Of a stretch of DNA of 64,000 nucleotides, positions 1 to 9,624 are shown piece by piece (position 1 is the first letter of the stretch; each line of letters begins with the position of its first letter). The DNA comes from Paenibacillus sp. RC334. GTDB taxonomy: Bacteria; Bacillota; Bacilli; Paenibacillales; Paenibacillaceae. The notes under the pieces are model-generated. The model did no database searches, was not told the origin of the DNA, and saw only the letters and a list, made by a program, of their open reading frames with translations. Made by a program: the position numbers and the translations under genes. The DNA lies in contig NZ_CP125370.1 in NCBI RefSeq assembly GCF_030034735.1, positions 3,038,001 through 3,102,000 on the forward strand, written 5' to 3'.

Positions 1-63
1 TACCGCCTCCCCCATAGGGGAACGGCAAATATTACCCAAACACACAAACAAAACGTTAATCAT
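1..63 (-). CDS. Low molecular weight protein tyrosine phosphatase, N-terminal fragment
   Basis: The first 21 codons run off the left edge. The start ATG is at 63-61, with a strong AGGAAGGAG ribosome binding site at about 69-78. The peptide begins MINVLFVCLGNICRSP and then MGEAV. The phosphate-binding loop V-C-x-x-N-x-C-R-S-P is the active-site signature of LMW-PTPs (nucleophile Cys, P-loop Arg), so the family is secure although most of the gene is outside the window. It dephosphorylates phosphotyrosine or phosphoarginine in Bacillales (family knowledge). It is divergent from thiN. Confidence 0.88.
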   Translation of the reverse strand, partial: MINVLFVCLGNICRSPMGEAV

Positions 64-212
64 TTCGCTCTCCTTCCTAATTACACATTACAATTCCTTT
101 TTCCTGTTCCATTGTAGCTATGCCCTCCAAAATTGTGCAAGCTATATTTAACGCGTTATACTTAAAAGCTGATGAGCTATGTAGACGTATGGCAGAAGAA
201 AGGATGTTGGAT

Positions 213-854
213 ATGACGAAGAAGCGCGCAATTGTATTTTCCGGCGGTCGTCTTGGCGAGGAAGAGCTACAACAAATACAACCCGGGGATTTCATTATTG
301 GTGCAGATAAAGGCGCCCTTTTCCTGATCGAACACGGCATTACGCCACACGTATCTGTAGGAGACTTTGATTCAGTAACACCTGAGGAAAAGTCACGGGT
401 TGAATCTGCAAGTAAACGTATGCTTTCGTGCGATCCGGTACTCAAGGACCTGACAGATACAGAGCTTGCTCTGGAAATTGCCATGGATGAGCAGGCAGAG
501 CATGTGCTTATGCTTGGCGTTACGGGTACGCGGATGGATCATACTCTGGCTAATGTTCAAATATTGGTACGTGCGATGCAACATCATATAGGCTGTGCCA
601 TTATGGACGCCCATAACTATATTGAACTCACTGGATCAACGCTGGAGATTGAGCCTATGGGCTATACATATACATCGCTAATTCCTATGACTGCCGAAGT
701 AACCGGTATAGAACTGGATGGATTCATGTACCCACTGCATAATGCCACACTTAAAATGGGACAATCGCGCGGTGTCAGCAACCAGCTGATCGCTCCAAAA
801 GGAACGATTTCCATCGAAAGTGGACTGCTGCTTGTGATCCAAAGCAAAGATTAA
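213..854 (+). CDS. thiN: Thiamine diphosphokinase
   Basis: A 213-residue protein that transfers pyrophosphate from ATP to thiamine, giving thiamine diphosphate, in the cytosol. Family motifs are visible: the N-terminal FSGGRLG, IIGADKGA, VGDFDSV and the conserved DLTDTELAL segment, followed by GVTGTRMDHTLAN; the length is that of the bacterial enzyme. The frame is open from 120, but the start is placed at 213 because AAAGGA lies 8 bases before that ATG, while the earlier ATGs (120, 189, 204) have no usable ribosome binding site. The thiazole operon at 2.5-6.4 kb feeds the same cofactor pathway, although the two are not co-transcribed. Confidence 0.9.
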   Translation: MTKKRAIVFSGGRLGEEELQQIQPGDFIIGADKGALFLIEHGITPHVSVGDFDSVTPEEKSRVESASKRMLSCDPVLKDLTDTELALEIAMDEQAEHVLMLGVTGTRMDHTLANVQILVRAMQHHIGCAIMDAHNYIELTGSTLEIEPMGYTYTSLIPMTAEVTGIELDGFMYPLHNATLKMGQSRGVSNQLIAPKGTISIESGLLLVIQSKD

Positions 855-898
855 TTATTACATTATTGTAACCTTTGAAAAAGAACTTTTTTCGTTTG

Positions 899-925
899 AA
901 ACCCTTGATAATCAAGAGTTTTTAT
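899..925 (+). terminator. Probable rho-independent terminator of thiN
   Basis: AACCCTTGA-TAA-TCAAGAGTT forms a hairpin with one mismatch followed by a T-run, 45 bases after the thiN stop. About 180 bases between here and the next gene contain no recognisable feature. Confidence 0.5.
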
Positions 926-1135
926 CATGTATTCCGATTTTTGAGATTCGATATTTTTTACAAATTGTAATTTTTAATCGTTTTTTAATAATTGGCTTGT
1001 AAGCCTTGTCCCTCAAGCATTTGAGCGTGCTTTTCCAACTATTAGGCGACTTTAAAGCTGTTATACTCAACGCTGTAAGTTAGTTAGCAACTCAGCAAAA
1101 TATTGCACAAATCAATTTCTGGAGGTACTTACAAC

Positions 1136-1636
1136 ATGAACATGCATAAAATCATAAAAAAGGCAATTATCACAGGAATGGCAGCTACTATCGGCTTTGG
1201 AACGTTTGCATTAGAGGGAACAAATACGGCTCAAGCTGCCACCGCTACTACTTCTGTAGGTCAAAAAATAATTAACTACGGTGAAAACTATATGGGGACT
1301 CCTTACAAATTTGGAGCTTCCACAAGCACTACACGCAATTTTGATTGCTCTTCCTTCATGAAGCACATATTTCAGAAATACGGCGTTGACTTGCCTCGCA
1401 CCTCTGTTGCACAATCGAATGTTGGACATGCCGTATCCAAGTCCAATCTGAAAAAGGGTGACCTTGTGTTCTTTTCGAGCGGTAGTCGCGCCACAGGTCG
1501 CAACATTACACATGTAGCGGTCTATGCAGGCGGAGGTAAAATTTTACACACATACGGTAAACCGGGCGTTACACTCTCCGATTTGAATTCCGGCAACTGG
1601 AAAAGAACATACATCAAAGCACGCCGCGTGCTGTAG
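1136..1636 (+). CDS. Secreted NlpC/P60 cell-wall hydrolase
   Basis: A 166-residue exported peptidoglycan endopeptidase that probably cleaves D-gamma-glutamyl-meso-diaminopimelate bonds. A Lys-rich N terminus, a hydrophobic core and an A-Q-A-A site (residues about 1-38) form a Sec signal peptide. The rest is a single NlpC/P60 domain: catalytic Cys in NFDCSSF, His in THVAVYAGGG and a third polar position at LHTYG. No SH3 or LysM wall-binding repeats are present, so it is a minimal single-domain enzyme. The ATG at 1136 has GGAGGT 9 bases upstream; the in-frame start at 1103 has none. It stands alone, with a terminator directly downstream. Confidence 0.9.
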   Translation: MNMHKIIKKAIITGMAATIGFGTFALEGTNTAQAATATTSVGQKIINYGENYMGTPYKFGASTSTTRNFDCSSFMKHIFQKYGVDLPRTSVAQSNVGHAVSKSNLKKGDLVFFSSGSRATGRNITHVAVYAGGGKILHTYGKPGVTLSDLNSGNWKRTYIKARRVL

Positions 1637-1658
1637 CATTCATTTGATTAACGTATTC

Positions 1659-1688
1659 AAGCCGGGACACAGGGTCTCGGCTTTTTTA
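1659..1688 (+). terminator. Rho-independent terminator of the NlpC/P60 gene
   Basis: AAGCCGGGAC-acagg-GTCTCGGCTT stem (one mismatch) followed by TTTTT, 22 bases after the stop codon. Confidence 0.85.
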
Positions 1689-1705
1689 TATTTTCCAATA
1701 CTATA

Positions 1706-2401
1706 CTACTCTGCTTCCGGGGGTGTTCTGAGTGAATAGCCGATACCTCGTTGCGTGCGAATCATTTTGAATCTTTGCCCTTTGTCTACCTTGACTCTCA
1801 AATGCCTGATATACACGTCCACTACGTTCGTATCTACAATATAATCATGCTTCCAAACATCCTTCAAAATTTGCTGCCTGCTGCAAACCTGATTAAGATG
1901 TATAGCCAGGTGAAGCAAAAGATCAAATTCCTTCGGAGTTAATTCCAGCTTCTGCCCGCCTCTGTTTACCAGTCTGCTTCCACTATCAATATGTAAATCA
2001 CCCGCCTGTATCGGCCTTTTCACAACACGTGCAGCACCAAAAATCCGCAATAAATTAGCCACTCTGGCTTGAAACACTCTAGGGGAAAAGGGTTGGACAA
2101 TCACATCGTGTGCTCCCTGCTCAAAACAGGAAACAATATGGTTCTCATCATCTGATGAGGTCATTACGAATATTGGAACAGTGGGATCATTTTGTTGCAT
2201 GGTACGGATCAAGCCTTGTGTATCAGGCTGCTCATTATCCATATTCAGAAGCAGCAAATTCACAGAATTATCGTCTAAATAAGACTTTCCCTCCGCTATA
2301 TTGCGGGCGTTAACCACCTGATAGCTTTCCTGCTCCAACTGACGTGTATACGTAGTAGCAGATGCTTCATTCCCATCCACGAGTAAAATTAACGGGTTCA
2401 T
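1706..2401 (-). CDS. OmpR/PhoB-type regulator with degenerate receiver domain
   Basis: A 231-residue transcription factor. Residues 1-120 align with a CheY-like receiver and residues about 135-228 form a winged helix (GDLHIDSGSR, ELTPKEFDLL, VDVYIRHLR, IRTQRGIGY). The phosphorylation site is lost: the acceptor Asp of the usual L-L-D motif is Asn53, the switch Lys before P-F is Gln103, and only one acidic residue of the D-D pocket remains (Asp9, then Gly10). It therefore cannot be a classical phosphorylation-gated regulator. No histidine kinase lies nearby. The start at 2401 follows GGTGGGTGAGAAG; the longer frame to 2464 lacks a ribosome binding site. Confidence 0.88.
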   Translation of the reverse strand: MNPLILLVDGNEASATTYTRQLEQESYQVVNARNIAEGKSYLDDNSVNLLLLNMDNEQPDTQGLIRTMQQNDPTVPIFVMTSSDDENHIVSCFEQGAHDVIVQPFSPRVFQARVANLLRIFGAARVVKRPIQAGDLHIDSGSRLVNRGGQKLELTPKEFDLLLHLAIHLNQVCSRQQILKDVWKHDYIVDTNVVDVYIRHLRVKVDKGQRFKMIRTQRGIGYSLRTPPEAE

Positions 2402-2544
2402 TCTTCTCACCCACCTGTGTTTGGACATAGGACTGCAATATGGATACAGACGTATTTGATACAAACGATTCGAACCTATTTATTATATTGTAACAAAAAA
2501 GCAGTGAAATCATTCCACGAAGGAAGACTTCCTGCTTTTACGGT

Positions 2545-3603
2545 TTAGCCTAAATAGCGGTGATAGATTTTCCTTGCTTCTGTGACGTCTTTTGTTCCGT
2601 GTATTAATACTCTCCCATCTGCAAAAATAACTAAACGGTGCGTCCCTACACTAAAAGAAACCAGAAACGGATTTTGCTCCACTGTTCCCTCTTCCAAAGA
2701 AGCCAGCCTGTCTGCTGTTTCTTTAAGATTCACCTGTATCGGCTCTGCTGGTCTGATTTGAACGGTATCCCTGCCGCACAGCACATCTGTTTTCTGGCGA
2801 TGGGCTGCCGACAAATACGGGTAGGTAGGATGAGTGCCACAAGAAGGGCAATTCGCTTTTTTGACGCTGTCCACTGTAATCGCTACGTACTCATTTTGCC
2901 ATAGATCAAACGAAAGCAGCTTTCCCCTGAGATCATCAGGATATCCGCCGAGTAGCTTGAAAGCTTCCGTGGTCTGGTTGGCCGTAACCATCTGCACCGC
3001 CTGTGGAATGATCCCTACGGTATCACAGGTTTCACCGCCGAACGGTACAGCTCCAAGCAGACAATGAAGACAAGGTGTTTTCCCTGGTAAAATAGTATAC
3101 GTTACCCCATAGCTGCCAACACATCCCCCATAAATCCAGGGAATGCGATGCTTTTGTGCCATATCGTTCATAAGTAGCCGGGTATCAAAGTTGTCGGTGG
3201 CATCCATAATGAGGTCTACTCCCTGAATCAGCTCCTCCAATTCCTCTACTCCAACATCCAGTACATGTGCGTGTATGATCGTTTCCGAACTGATTTCCTT
3301 TAGTCTTCGCTGGGCAGCTACTGCTTTGGGACACCTCTCTGCGGCGTCACTCTCCTGAAAAAGCTGCTGGCGCTGCAAGTTACTCCACTCCACATAATCC
3401 CGGTCTGCGATGGTCACAGTGCCTACGCCTCCGCGAACGAGCGTTTCCGCAATTCCGGTACCCAGCGCTCCAGCGCCTATGATCAGTACGTGGGACGAAG
3501 CTAGTCGGCGTTGTCCTTCCGGCCCGAAAGGGGCGAATCTTTCCTGTCTGGAATAGCGATCACTTGGTTGTACTTGTACACCAGCTTTTTCAGTCGCCTT
3601 CAT
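2545..3603 (-). CDS. thiF: ThiF/MoeB family adenylyltransferase (sulfur carrier activation)
   Basis: A 352-residue E1-like enzyme that adenylates the C-terminal glycine of ThiS before sulfur transfer. Visible features are the nucleotide-binding loop IGAGALGTG (residues about 41-50), [23 protein letters not shown], two Cys pairs (CLHC and CPSC) that hold structural zinc, and GETCDTVG with a candidate catalytic Cys. The C-terminal about 90 residues beyond the E1 core resemble no rhodanese domain I recognise. It is the last gene of the thiazole operon; its ATG overlaps the thiG stop (ATGA). Confidence 0.9.
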   Translation of the reverse strand: MKATEKAGVQVQPSDRYSRQERFAPFGPEGQRRLASSHVLIIGAGALGTGIAETLVRGGVGTVTIADRDYVEWSNLQRQQLFQESDAAERCPKAVAAQRRLKEISSETIIHAHVLDVGVEELEELIQGVDLIMDATDNFDTRLLMNDMAQKHRIPWIYGGCVGSYGVTYTILPGKTPCLHCLLGAVPFGGETCDTVGIIPQAVQMVTANQTTEAFKLLGGYPDDLRGKLLSFDLWQNEYVAITVDSVKKANCPSCGTHPTYPYLSAAHRQKTDVLCGRDTVQIRPAEPIQVNLKETADRLASLEEGTVEQNPFLVSFSVGTHRLVIFADGRVLIHGTKDVTEARKIYHRYLG

Positions 3604-4367
3604 GCCTGAACCAAGCCTTCTGTCGGGCTACTTGCAGATGCATAACGTTTTACAGGAATCAGGCCCGCCTCAAAGCCGTATCTGCCCGCGCGAACAGCCA
3701 GTTTCATCGCCTCAGCCATTTTCACAGGGTCCTGAGCTCCTGATACAGCTGTATTCAACAGCACGGCATCTGCCCCCAGTTGCATCGCCATTGCTGCATC
3801 TCCAGGTGAGCGAATGCCGGCATCGACGATAACCGGAACCTCCGCTTGTTCAATAATGAGTTCCAATGAGAATGGGTTTAGCAGGCCGCGTCCTGTACCA
3901 ATGGGTGAAGCTCCAGGCATAACAGCATGTACGCCAAGCTTTTGCAGCCTTTTGGCTAGAATCACATCATCCGATATGTAGGGCAGCACGATAAAACCTT
4001 CCTCCAGCAGTTTTTCACTGGCCTTGAGTGTTTCAAAAGGATCAGGCAGCAATGTCTTGCTATCCCCAATGACCTCCACCTTAATCATGTCGCACAGACC
4101 TGAGGCTCTCGCCAGCTTAGCGATACGCACTGCCTCATCCGCCGTTGTCGCTCCTGCCGTATTGGGAAGCAGCGCATAACGACTCAAATCCAGTGTATCC
4201 AGAAAATGTTGCTTATCCCGTTCCTCCAAATTTAATCTTCGCACGGCAAATGTTAATATTTCGGTCTCCGCAGCTTCCACAGCTTTGGATTGAATATCCA
4301 GATCAGGGAATTTTCCTGTACCCAATAACAGCCTTGACGTAAAAGATGCTTTACCAATCGTTAACAT
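3600..4367 (-). CDS. thiG: Thiazole synthase
   Basis: A 255-residue TIM-barrel enzyme that condenses deoxyxylulose 5-phosphate, dehydroglycine and ThiS thiocarboxylate into the thiazole phosphate. Visible signatures are [22 protein letters not shown], the Schiff-base lysine in [30 protein letters not shown] and [11 protein letters not shown]. The length is normal. It sits 2 bases after thiS and overlaps thiF, so translation is coupled. Confidence 0.95.
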   Translation of the reverse strand: MLTIGKASFTSRLLLGTGKFPDLDIQSKAVEAAETEILTFAVRRLNLEERDKQHFLDTLDLSRYALLPNTAGATTADEAVRIAKLARASGLCDMIKVEVIGDSKTLLPDPFETLKASEKLLEEGFIVLPYISDDVILAKRLQKLGVHAVMPGASPIGTGRGLLNPFSLELIIEQAEVPVIVDAGIRSPGDAAMAMQLGADAVLLNTAVSGAQDPVKMAEAMKLAVRAGRYGFEAGLIPVKRYASASSPTEGLVQA

Positions 4368-4369
4368 GA

Positions 4370-4573
4370 TTAACCGCCTCCCACAAAATGTACAATTTCC
4401 AAGCTGTCTCCATCCTTCAGTACCGCTTCATCATGATCTTCACGAGTCAATATATGATGATTCAGCTCCACCACTACAGTTTTCACTTTCAAATCCAGCT
4501 CTTTCAGCAGTTGATCCACATGAATGATCCGATTGGAAAAGGTCATGTTCTGACCGTTAATCGTCAGCTTCAT
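4370..4573 (-). CDS. thiS: Sulfur carrier protein ThiS
   Basis: A 67-residue beta-grasp carrier that brings sulfur to ThiG as a C-terminal thiocarboxylate. It ends in VHFVGGG. The functional Gly-Gly tail is present, but there is one extra terminal Gly compared with the usual ending in two. Its ATG overlaps the thiO stop by 4 bases. Confidence 0.92.
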   Translation of the reverse strand: MKLTINGQNMTFSNRIIHVDQLLKELDLKVKTVVVELNHHILTREDHDEAVLKDGDSLEIVHFVGGG

Positions 4574-5727
4574 TCGCTCGCCTCCTTTATACGTTCAGGA
4601 GAAAAGCCGCTTATTCCAAGCTCAGCCACACTAGCCCCTTTTAACAGAGCTGCTATCGCACGCCCGGTAGCTTCACTCAGCAACACACCGTTCCGGTAAT
4701 GCCCGACCGCGGCATATACTCCTTCTACGCCGGGAACAGGCCCAATACAAGGACGCCCCGCCACTGCCTGCGGACGCAAGCCCGCCCAAGTGCATATAAA
4801 AGAAGCTTCACGGACGCGAGGCAACCAGGCAGAAGCACGGGCCAGCAGCCCCTCCAGGCTTCCAATGCTCACCTCTTTGTCAAACTGATGCGGCAGACTC
4901 GTCGCTCCAATCCAAAGCTCGTTGTTCCGCTTGGGCACTAAGTAAATATCATCGGCGTAAAGGGTATATTCCAACGGATGTTCCTTCAAGGAGACTGAAA
5001 CAGCCTCACCCTTGACCGGATAAAGCGGATATTCAAAACCGACCTGCTCCAGCAGTCTCATACTATCCAAGCCTCCAGCAATAATGACCTGATCACAGGA
5101 AAAAAAGCCACTGTCTGTTTGTACGCCGCAAACTCGCCCATGCTGTACTACAAGTTGCTCCGCCTGTGTACCAGAGCATATTGTTGCTCCCAGTACGACA
5201 GCTGCCCCCGTATAAGCACGACAAAGCTGGGCAGGAGAAATCTGTGTCTCCTTTGATCGGTATATAGCCCCGATCACTTGACCATCCAAACCTGGAATTC
5301 GGCGAGCCAATTCTCTGGCATCCCACCACACAGGATGATCAACCTCTTGCGCAATAGCCGCATTCCAGCGTTTTTGCCCCTCTGCTTCCGAACGGAAGGG
5401 AGTCACAAATCCTTCTGTACGGAATTCCACCGAAACACCAGACAAACGCTCTAGGTCACGAACCAGCTCGGGAAATGCATCCCGGCTTGTGCGAGCGAAC
5501 TGTGCCAATTCAGGGTCGGTGAATTCTTCACTCTCTGCTGCCAGCATCCCAACCGCAGCCCCTGAGGCTCCCCCGCCCGGAATGAATCGTTCCACCAATA
5601 TCGTACTGCGACCCTCCTTGGCCACATGATAAGCAATGGAACTACCGATGACACCTCCACCAATCACCAAGCATTCAGCGTGTCCAATAGCTTGTACCTC
5701 TGTTTTTATCTCTGGCATATGTTCCAT
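4570..5727 (-). CDS. thiO: Glycine oxidase ThiO (FAD-dependent)
   Basis: A 385-residue flavoenzyme that oxidises glycine to iminoacetate (dehydroglycine) for ThiG, the aerobic alternative to ThiH. The Rossmann motif VIGGGVIGSSIAYHVA (about 22-37) binds FAD. WAGLRPQA, GVYAAVGHYRNG and the C-terminal LSEATG block are typical of DAO-family glycine oxidases. The start is 5727, with GGAGAGGAG just upstream. It is the second gene of the operon, 55 bases after tenI. Confidence 0.92.
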   Translation of the reverse strand: MEHMPEIKTEVQAIGHAECLVIGGGVIGSSIAYHVAKEGRSTILVERFIPGGGASGAAVGMLAAESEEFTDPELAQFARTSRDAFPELVRDLERLSGVSVEFRTEGFVTPFRSEAEGQKRWNAAIAQEVDHPVWWDARELARRIPGLDGQVIGAIYRSKETQISPAQLCRAYTGAAVVLGATICSGTQAEQLVVQHGRVCGVQTDSGFFSCDQVIIAGGLDSMRLLEQVGFEYPLYPVKGEAVSVSLKEHPLEYTLYADDIYLVPKRNNELWIGATSLPHQFDKEVSIGSLEGLLARASAWLPRVREASFICTWAGLRPQAVAGRPCIGPVPGVEGVYAAVGHYRNGVLLSEATGRAIAALLKGASVAELGISGFSPERIKEASE

Positions 5728-5782
5728 CTCTCCTCTCCACTAACGATTCTGCTTGCAGCGATCTCCTACTTTCATTTCACCA

Positions 5783-6397
5783 CTACATGCTGTGCACTAC
5801 CCGATCCACCATTCGCTTGTACGCCATCGCAGCCGCAACGGGGGACTCAGCCTCCCAGATGCCGGACATCACCGCAATTCCGCTTGCACCCGCAGTATAC
5901 AGCTCGTGAATATGGCGTGGTTGTATGCCGCCTAGAGCAATCACAGGAATGTTCAGCAGCCTGCATATGCGCTCAAGCTGTGCTATACCTCGCGGAGTAA
6001 CACCAGGCTTGCAGTGAGTCTCATACACATGGCCATAGAGTACATAATGCGCTCCTGCCCGTTCGGCAGCCTGTGCCTCCTCCAAGGAATGCACCGACAC
6101 CCCACAGCGCATATCCTCTGAAAGTAAGCTTTTGACAGCTGCAACAGGTAATCCGTTAGCCGGTAGCTGGATAGCTCCAACGGAGGTAAGCAAAGCAACA
6201 TCCACCCGGTCATTTACTGCAATTTGCTGTAAAGGAACTCCTCGATTCACCATACTGCGGGTTAAAGCAAGCAATTCAGATGCGCCCTTCTGCTTCAAGC
6301 GCACGTGTACATAATGAACATACGGATGAATAGCTGCAGCCACTTGGGCAGTATGTGCATGTGCACTAAAATCGCCTTCCATCGTAATTACGTGCAA
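5783..6397 (-). CDS. tenI: Thiazole tautomerase TenI-like (thiamine phosphate synthase family)
   Basis: A 204-residue (beta/alpha)8 protein of the ThiE/TenI family. VNDRVDVAL, YVLYGHVYETHCKPG, VIALGGIQP and GIAVMSGIWEA match the phosphate-binding and aromatisation regions. The GHVYET segment and the location with thiO-S-G-F, rather than with thiM/thiD, favour TenI (thiazole isomerisation) over ThiE, but sequence alone does not settle this. The start is TTG at 6397: an in-frame stop lies seven codons upstream with no ATG or GTG between, and AGGTGAG precedes it. First gene of the TPP-riboswitch operon. Confidence 0.82.
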   Translation of the reverse strand: MHVITMEGDFSAHAHTAQVAAAIHPYVHYVHVRLKQKGASELLALTRSMVNRGVPLQQIAVNDRVDVALLTSVGAIQLPANGLPVAAVKSLLSEDMRCGVSVHSLEEAQAAERAGAHYVLYGHVYETHCKPGVTPRGIAQLERICRLLNIPVIALGGIQPRHIHELYTAGASGIAVMSGIWEAESPVAAAMAYKRMVDRVVHSM

Positions 6398-6561
6398 TTC
6401 GATCTTATTCTCACCTCACAATGGACTAAATGGTTGTAAGCTGACCCTGTATCTTTACAGTCTCATATCGTGCTATACGTTATGGACTAACCACGTTTAC
6501 CAGCAAAAAAATGAAGGGGTACGGTATATGAATACGAATATATGAACAAGAACGAAAACGC

Positions 6562-6592
6562 AAAAAAACCACTTCCCGAAGGAAGTGGTTTA
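6562..6592 (-). terminator. Attenuator terminator of the TPP riboswitch
   Basis: A perfect 10-bp stem AACCACTTCC-TTCG-GGAAGTGGTT followed by seven Ts on the minus strand, between the aptamer and tenI. Its position and UUCG tetraloop suit a riboswitch-controlled terminator that stops the thiazole operon when TPP is bound. Confidence 0.9.
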
Positions 6593-6687
6593 ACGTACGT
6601 CCAATAACCAAACGGATCATTATATCCGTATACGTATATCGTCCCACATACAAACAAAGTAATAAATTCGTTACCTCGTTTGTACGG

Positions 6688-6782
6688 CGCTCACTTCCCT
6701 ACGCTGGCATAACCCAGATCAGGTGCAAAGGGTCCGAAATCCGTTTATTCCGTCTCAGCCGCATGGGCGGCTCCCCTAGTGT
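6688..6782 (-). promoter_or_regulatory. TPP (THI-box) riboswitch aptamer
   Basis: Read on the minus strand, the conserved thi-box elements appear in order: GGGGAGCC, the CTGAGA core, ACCCTTTGCACCTGATCTGG, then TTATGCCAGCGTAGGGAA. This is a textbook TPP aptamer about 290 bases upstream of tenI. Together with the hairpin at 6562-6592 it should switch off thiazole synthesis when TPP is plentiful. Nothing else is evident between 6398 and 6875. Confidence 0.97.
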
Positions 6783-6875
6783 AACTATTTTATTGTATCA
6801 GCTAAAGATAGCTTAGCATAATTTCCTAATCCTGCAAACCCTGCTTCTTGTGAAGCTTGGTACAGAACTGGATAT

Positions 6876-8429
6876 TTAGTTGACTTTACTTGTCCATTCT
6901 TCCACATTCCACGTTTTGGTTACCCAATCCTCATAAAAGTCCGGTTCGTGAGATACGAGCAGCACCGTTCCTTTGTATTCCTTCAAGGCACGTTTCAACT
7001 CATCCTTTGCTTTGATGTCCAAGTGATTGGTAGGCTCATCGAAAAGCACCCAATTGCTTTCCCGCATTAGCAGTTTGCATAGGCGGACTTTGGCCTGCTC
7101 ACCACCACTGAGCGCGGATAGCGGACGGGTGATATGCTCATTTTTCAAACCGCAACGCGCCAAATGCGCCCGTACTTCATGCTGGTTCAAGTGCGGGAAT
7201 TCATTCCACACATCCTCAATCGGTGTAACTTTCTCTGCTCGTACCTCTTGCTCAAAATAAGCTGGCTGCAAGAAATCCCCTTGATAGGTCTTGCCGCTGA
7301 TCGGCGGAATTTTTCCCAGAATGGTTTTGAGCAATGTCGATTTACCGACACCATTGTAGCCCACAATCGCAATTTTATCGCCGCGTTCAATCGTCATGGA
7401 CATTTTAGGCAACAGGGCATGGGTGTAGCCAATTTCAAAATCAATACCCTCAAACACCGTTTTCCCACTCGCACGTGCTTCTTTAAATTGGAATGTTGGT
7501 TTAGCCGCTTCTTCCGGTTTATCGATGCGCTCGATTCGATCAAGCTGCTTCTCACGACTCTTCGCTCGACCTGACGTAGAGGCGCGCGCCTTATTGCGTT
7601 GAATGAAATCTTCCTGTTTCTTAATAAAATCCTGCTGCTTCTCATAAGCTTCAATATGCTGGCTTTTGTTCAGGTCTGCCATTTCAAGGAACTTTTCATA
7701 GTTGGCTGAATAACGGGTCAGCTTGGCAAATTCAAGATGATAGATGACATTAACGACCTGATTCATAAACTCAGTATCATGAGAAATAAGAATAAACGCA
7801 TATGGATAATCCTTCAGATAACGTGTAAGCCATTCAATATGCTCTACATCCAAATAGTTGGTAGGCTCATCCAGTAGCAACACATTCGGCTTTTCCAATA
7901 GCAGCTTGGCAAGTAGGACCTTCGTCCGTTGTCCACCGCTAAGTGCGGAAACATCCCGCTCCAGTCCTATTGCGGAAAGGCCCAATCCATTCGCCATTTC
8001 TTCAACCTTCACATCGATGAGATAAAAATCCCCCATATCCAGTTGTTCCTGAATTTCACCCATCTGTTCCAGCAGCACTTCCAGTTCTTCAGGAGAAGCT
8101 TCCCCCATCTTGTCAGTGATCTGCATCATTTCCTTTTCCAATTCCAACAATGGGAGAAAGGCGTCCTTCAGTACATCCCGCACCGTTTTACCAGGTGTCA
8201 GCTTGGTGTGCTGATCCAAATACCCATAACGTACACGTGGAGTCCATTCCACTTTGCCTTCATCCTTAAGCAATTTTCCGGTCAGGATGTTCATCAGTGT
8301 CGATTTACCAACACCATTGGCTCCCACCAAACCTACACGTTCCCCTCCAAGCAATCGGAAGGATACATTTTTAAACAATGCGCGGTCCCCAAAGTTATGG
8401 GATACATTTTCTACAGTCAATAAACTCAT
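6876..8429 (-). CDS. ABC-F family ATPase (YfmM-like)
   Basis: A 517-residue soluble protein with two ABC domains and no membrane segment, as in translation factors of the ABC-F family that act at the ribosomal E site. Domain 1: Walker A GANGVGKST, signature LSGGQRTKV, Walker B LLLDEPTNYLD. Domain 2: GYNGVGKST, LSGGEQAKV, VLFDEPTNHLD. A charged linker (about 240-320), rich in Lys/Gln/Glu, joins them. The start is placed at 8429 because AAGGAG lies 12 bases upstream; the longer frame to 8462 would put that site inside the gene. Whether it is a housekeeping factor or a resistance protein cannot be told from sequence; it resembles B. subtilis YfmM most. Confidence 0.88.
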   Translation of the reverse strand: MSLLTVENVSHNFGDRALFKNVSFRLLGGERVGLVGANGVGKSTLMNILTGKLLKDEGKVEWTPRVRYGYLDQHTKLTPGKTVRDVLKDAFLPLLELEKEMMQITDKMGEASPEELEVLLEQMGEIQEQLDMGDFYLIDVKVEEMANGLGLSAIGLERDVSALSGGQRTKVLLAKLLLEKPNVLLLDEPTNYLDVEHIEWLTRYLKDYPYAFILISHDTEFMNQVVNVIYHLEFAKLTRYSANYEKFLEMADLNKSQHIEAYEKQQDFIKKQEDFIQRNKARASTSGRAKSREKQLDRIERIDKPEEAAKPTFQFKEARASGKTVFEGIDFEIGYTHALLPKMSMTIERGDKIAIVGYNGVGKSTLLKTILGKIPPISGKTYQGDFLQPAYFEQEVRAEKVTPIEDVWNEFPHLNQHEVRAHLARCGLKNEHITRPLSALSGGEQAKVRLCKLLMRESNWVLFDEPTNHLDIKAKDELKRALKEYKGTVLLVSHEPDFYEDWVTKTWNVEEWTSKVN

Positions 8430-8580
8430 AAGCTGTTTTTGGCTCCTTATTGTCATCGGCAATGCCGACTGTTCTTATTTCATATGCATTTCTTTCAAAG
8501 CCTTATTGTAGCACATCCAGTAGCCTTATCGGAATATTGAAAATGGGTGAATTTGAAGGATTTTGATATTGTCTGCTTAT

Positions 8581-8611
8581 AAAAAAAGAAAAACCACTCG
8601 TAGGAGTGATT
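8581..8611 (-). terminator. Terminator of the Tad-like operon
   Basis: ATCACTC-CTAC-GAGTGGT hairpin followed by TTTTTC and seven Ts on the minus strand, 24 bases after the last operon stop. Confidence 0.8.
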
Positions 8612-8633
8612 TATTTAAAGATTGTTTAAAGAT

Positions 8634-9624
8634 TTATTTATATTCATTATAACATTTATATTCAAAATACCCTGCGGCCGCCGCAGATTTTTCATCCGTA
8701 AAACGCTCTGTCGCTTTAAATGGAGCTGGACAAGAATCTCTGTAAAAATATTTCATTCCGGTATCCGGCTCTACGCCGCCGATCATGGCTTGCTTCCTCA
8801 CGACTCTTCCGCCACCAAACCCATAGTTATTATAGTACCTATCTCCAACCGGAATTCCCTGGATAAACGCCATCAGCCCCACATCATCTACCGTGTTATA
8901 CCATTCCTCTTGTGAGATAAGCGGTAGCGTGAATGTATAGGATATACCATTATGTGCTGCCTTTTCGTTATGGAGATTAATGAGTCGGCCCAGATCCTCC
9001 TGAATGCTGTGGACAATAGTGGAACGTCGTACTTGCTCAAAAGCTTCCGGGTCATTAAGCAACGAGATCGTTGTCTGTCCCTGAAGCTCCTTCTGAAAGC
9101 CCTCTATCCACCTGTGATTCCTCGCATCATAGGCATGTACATAATTATCCAAAGTAAACCCTACACTGTTACCTGCTGAATCAACGTAGGCATAAGGTTT
9201 TTTTTTCACTCCATTTGGGTCCTTGGACAGCTTGTCCATGCTTATCTGTGTAAGTTACGGAAGCGAACACATAATAGCCGTCATAGTCCAGAATCATAAG
9301 TGCAGGCATATAATCCAATAATGCGCGTTGTGCCACTGTATCCCCATCAATTCCCATATTAAGAAAAAGGGTATGCAGGAACGTGTGCAGCGCTTCTTCT
9401 TTATCTACACGAAAAAACTTGTCCGATCCATACCCAGCCTCTCGTTCCTGACGCTCATTCTGTGAAAGCACGACACCTGCATCCTGAACTGCGGTACGGA
9501 GGGCCGAGGTATATTTCATTTCCAATTGCTGTACTTCGCGCTGATTCTGCACCCGCAGGTCACTAACTACGCCAAAGGGCAAAAACAGCAGGATAAATAT
9601 AATTGCAAAATCAGTAATCTTCAT
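8634..9624 (-). CDS. Membrane-anchored Tad-operon protein, split by a frameshift
   Basis: Two overlapping frames (9624 to 9181, and about 9239 to 8634) make one protein of about 330 residues. Frame 1 has an N-terminal membrane segment (FAIIFILLFLPFG) and ends shortly after GPKWSEKK; frame 2 continues with PYAYVDSAG. The switch point is a run of nine Ts at 9198-9206 (A9 in the mRNA); eight would fuse the frames. The family is unrecognised. The single N-terminal helix and long extracellular part are what a minor pilin or assembly protein of this operon would have. It overlaps the preceding gene by 14 bases and is the last gene of the operon. Confidence 0.7.
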
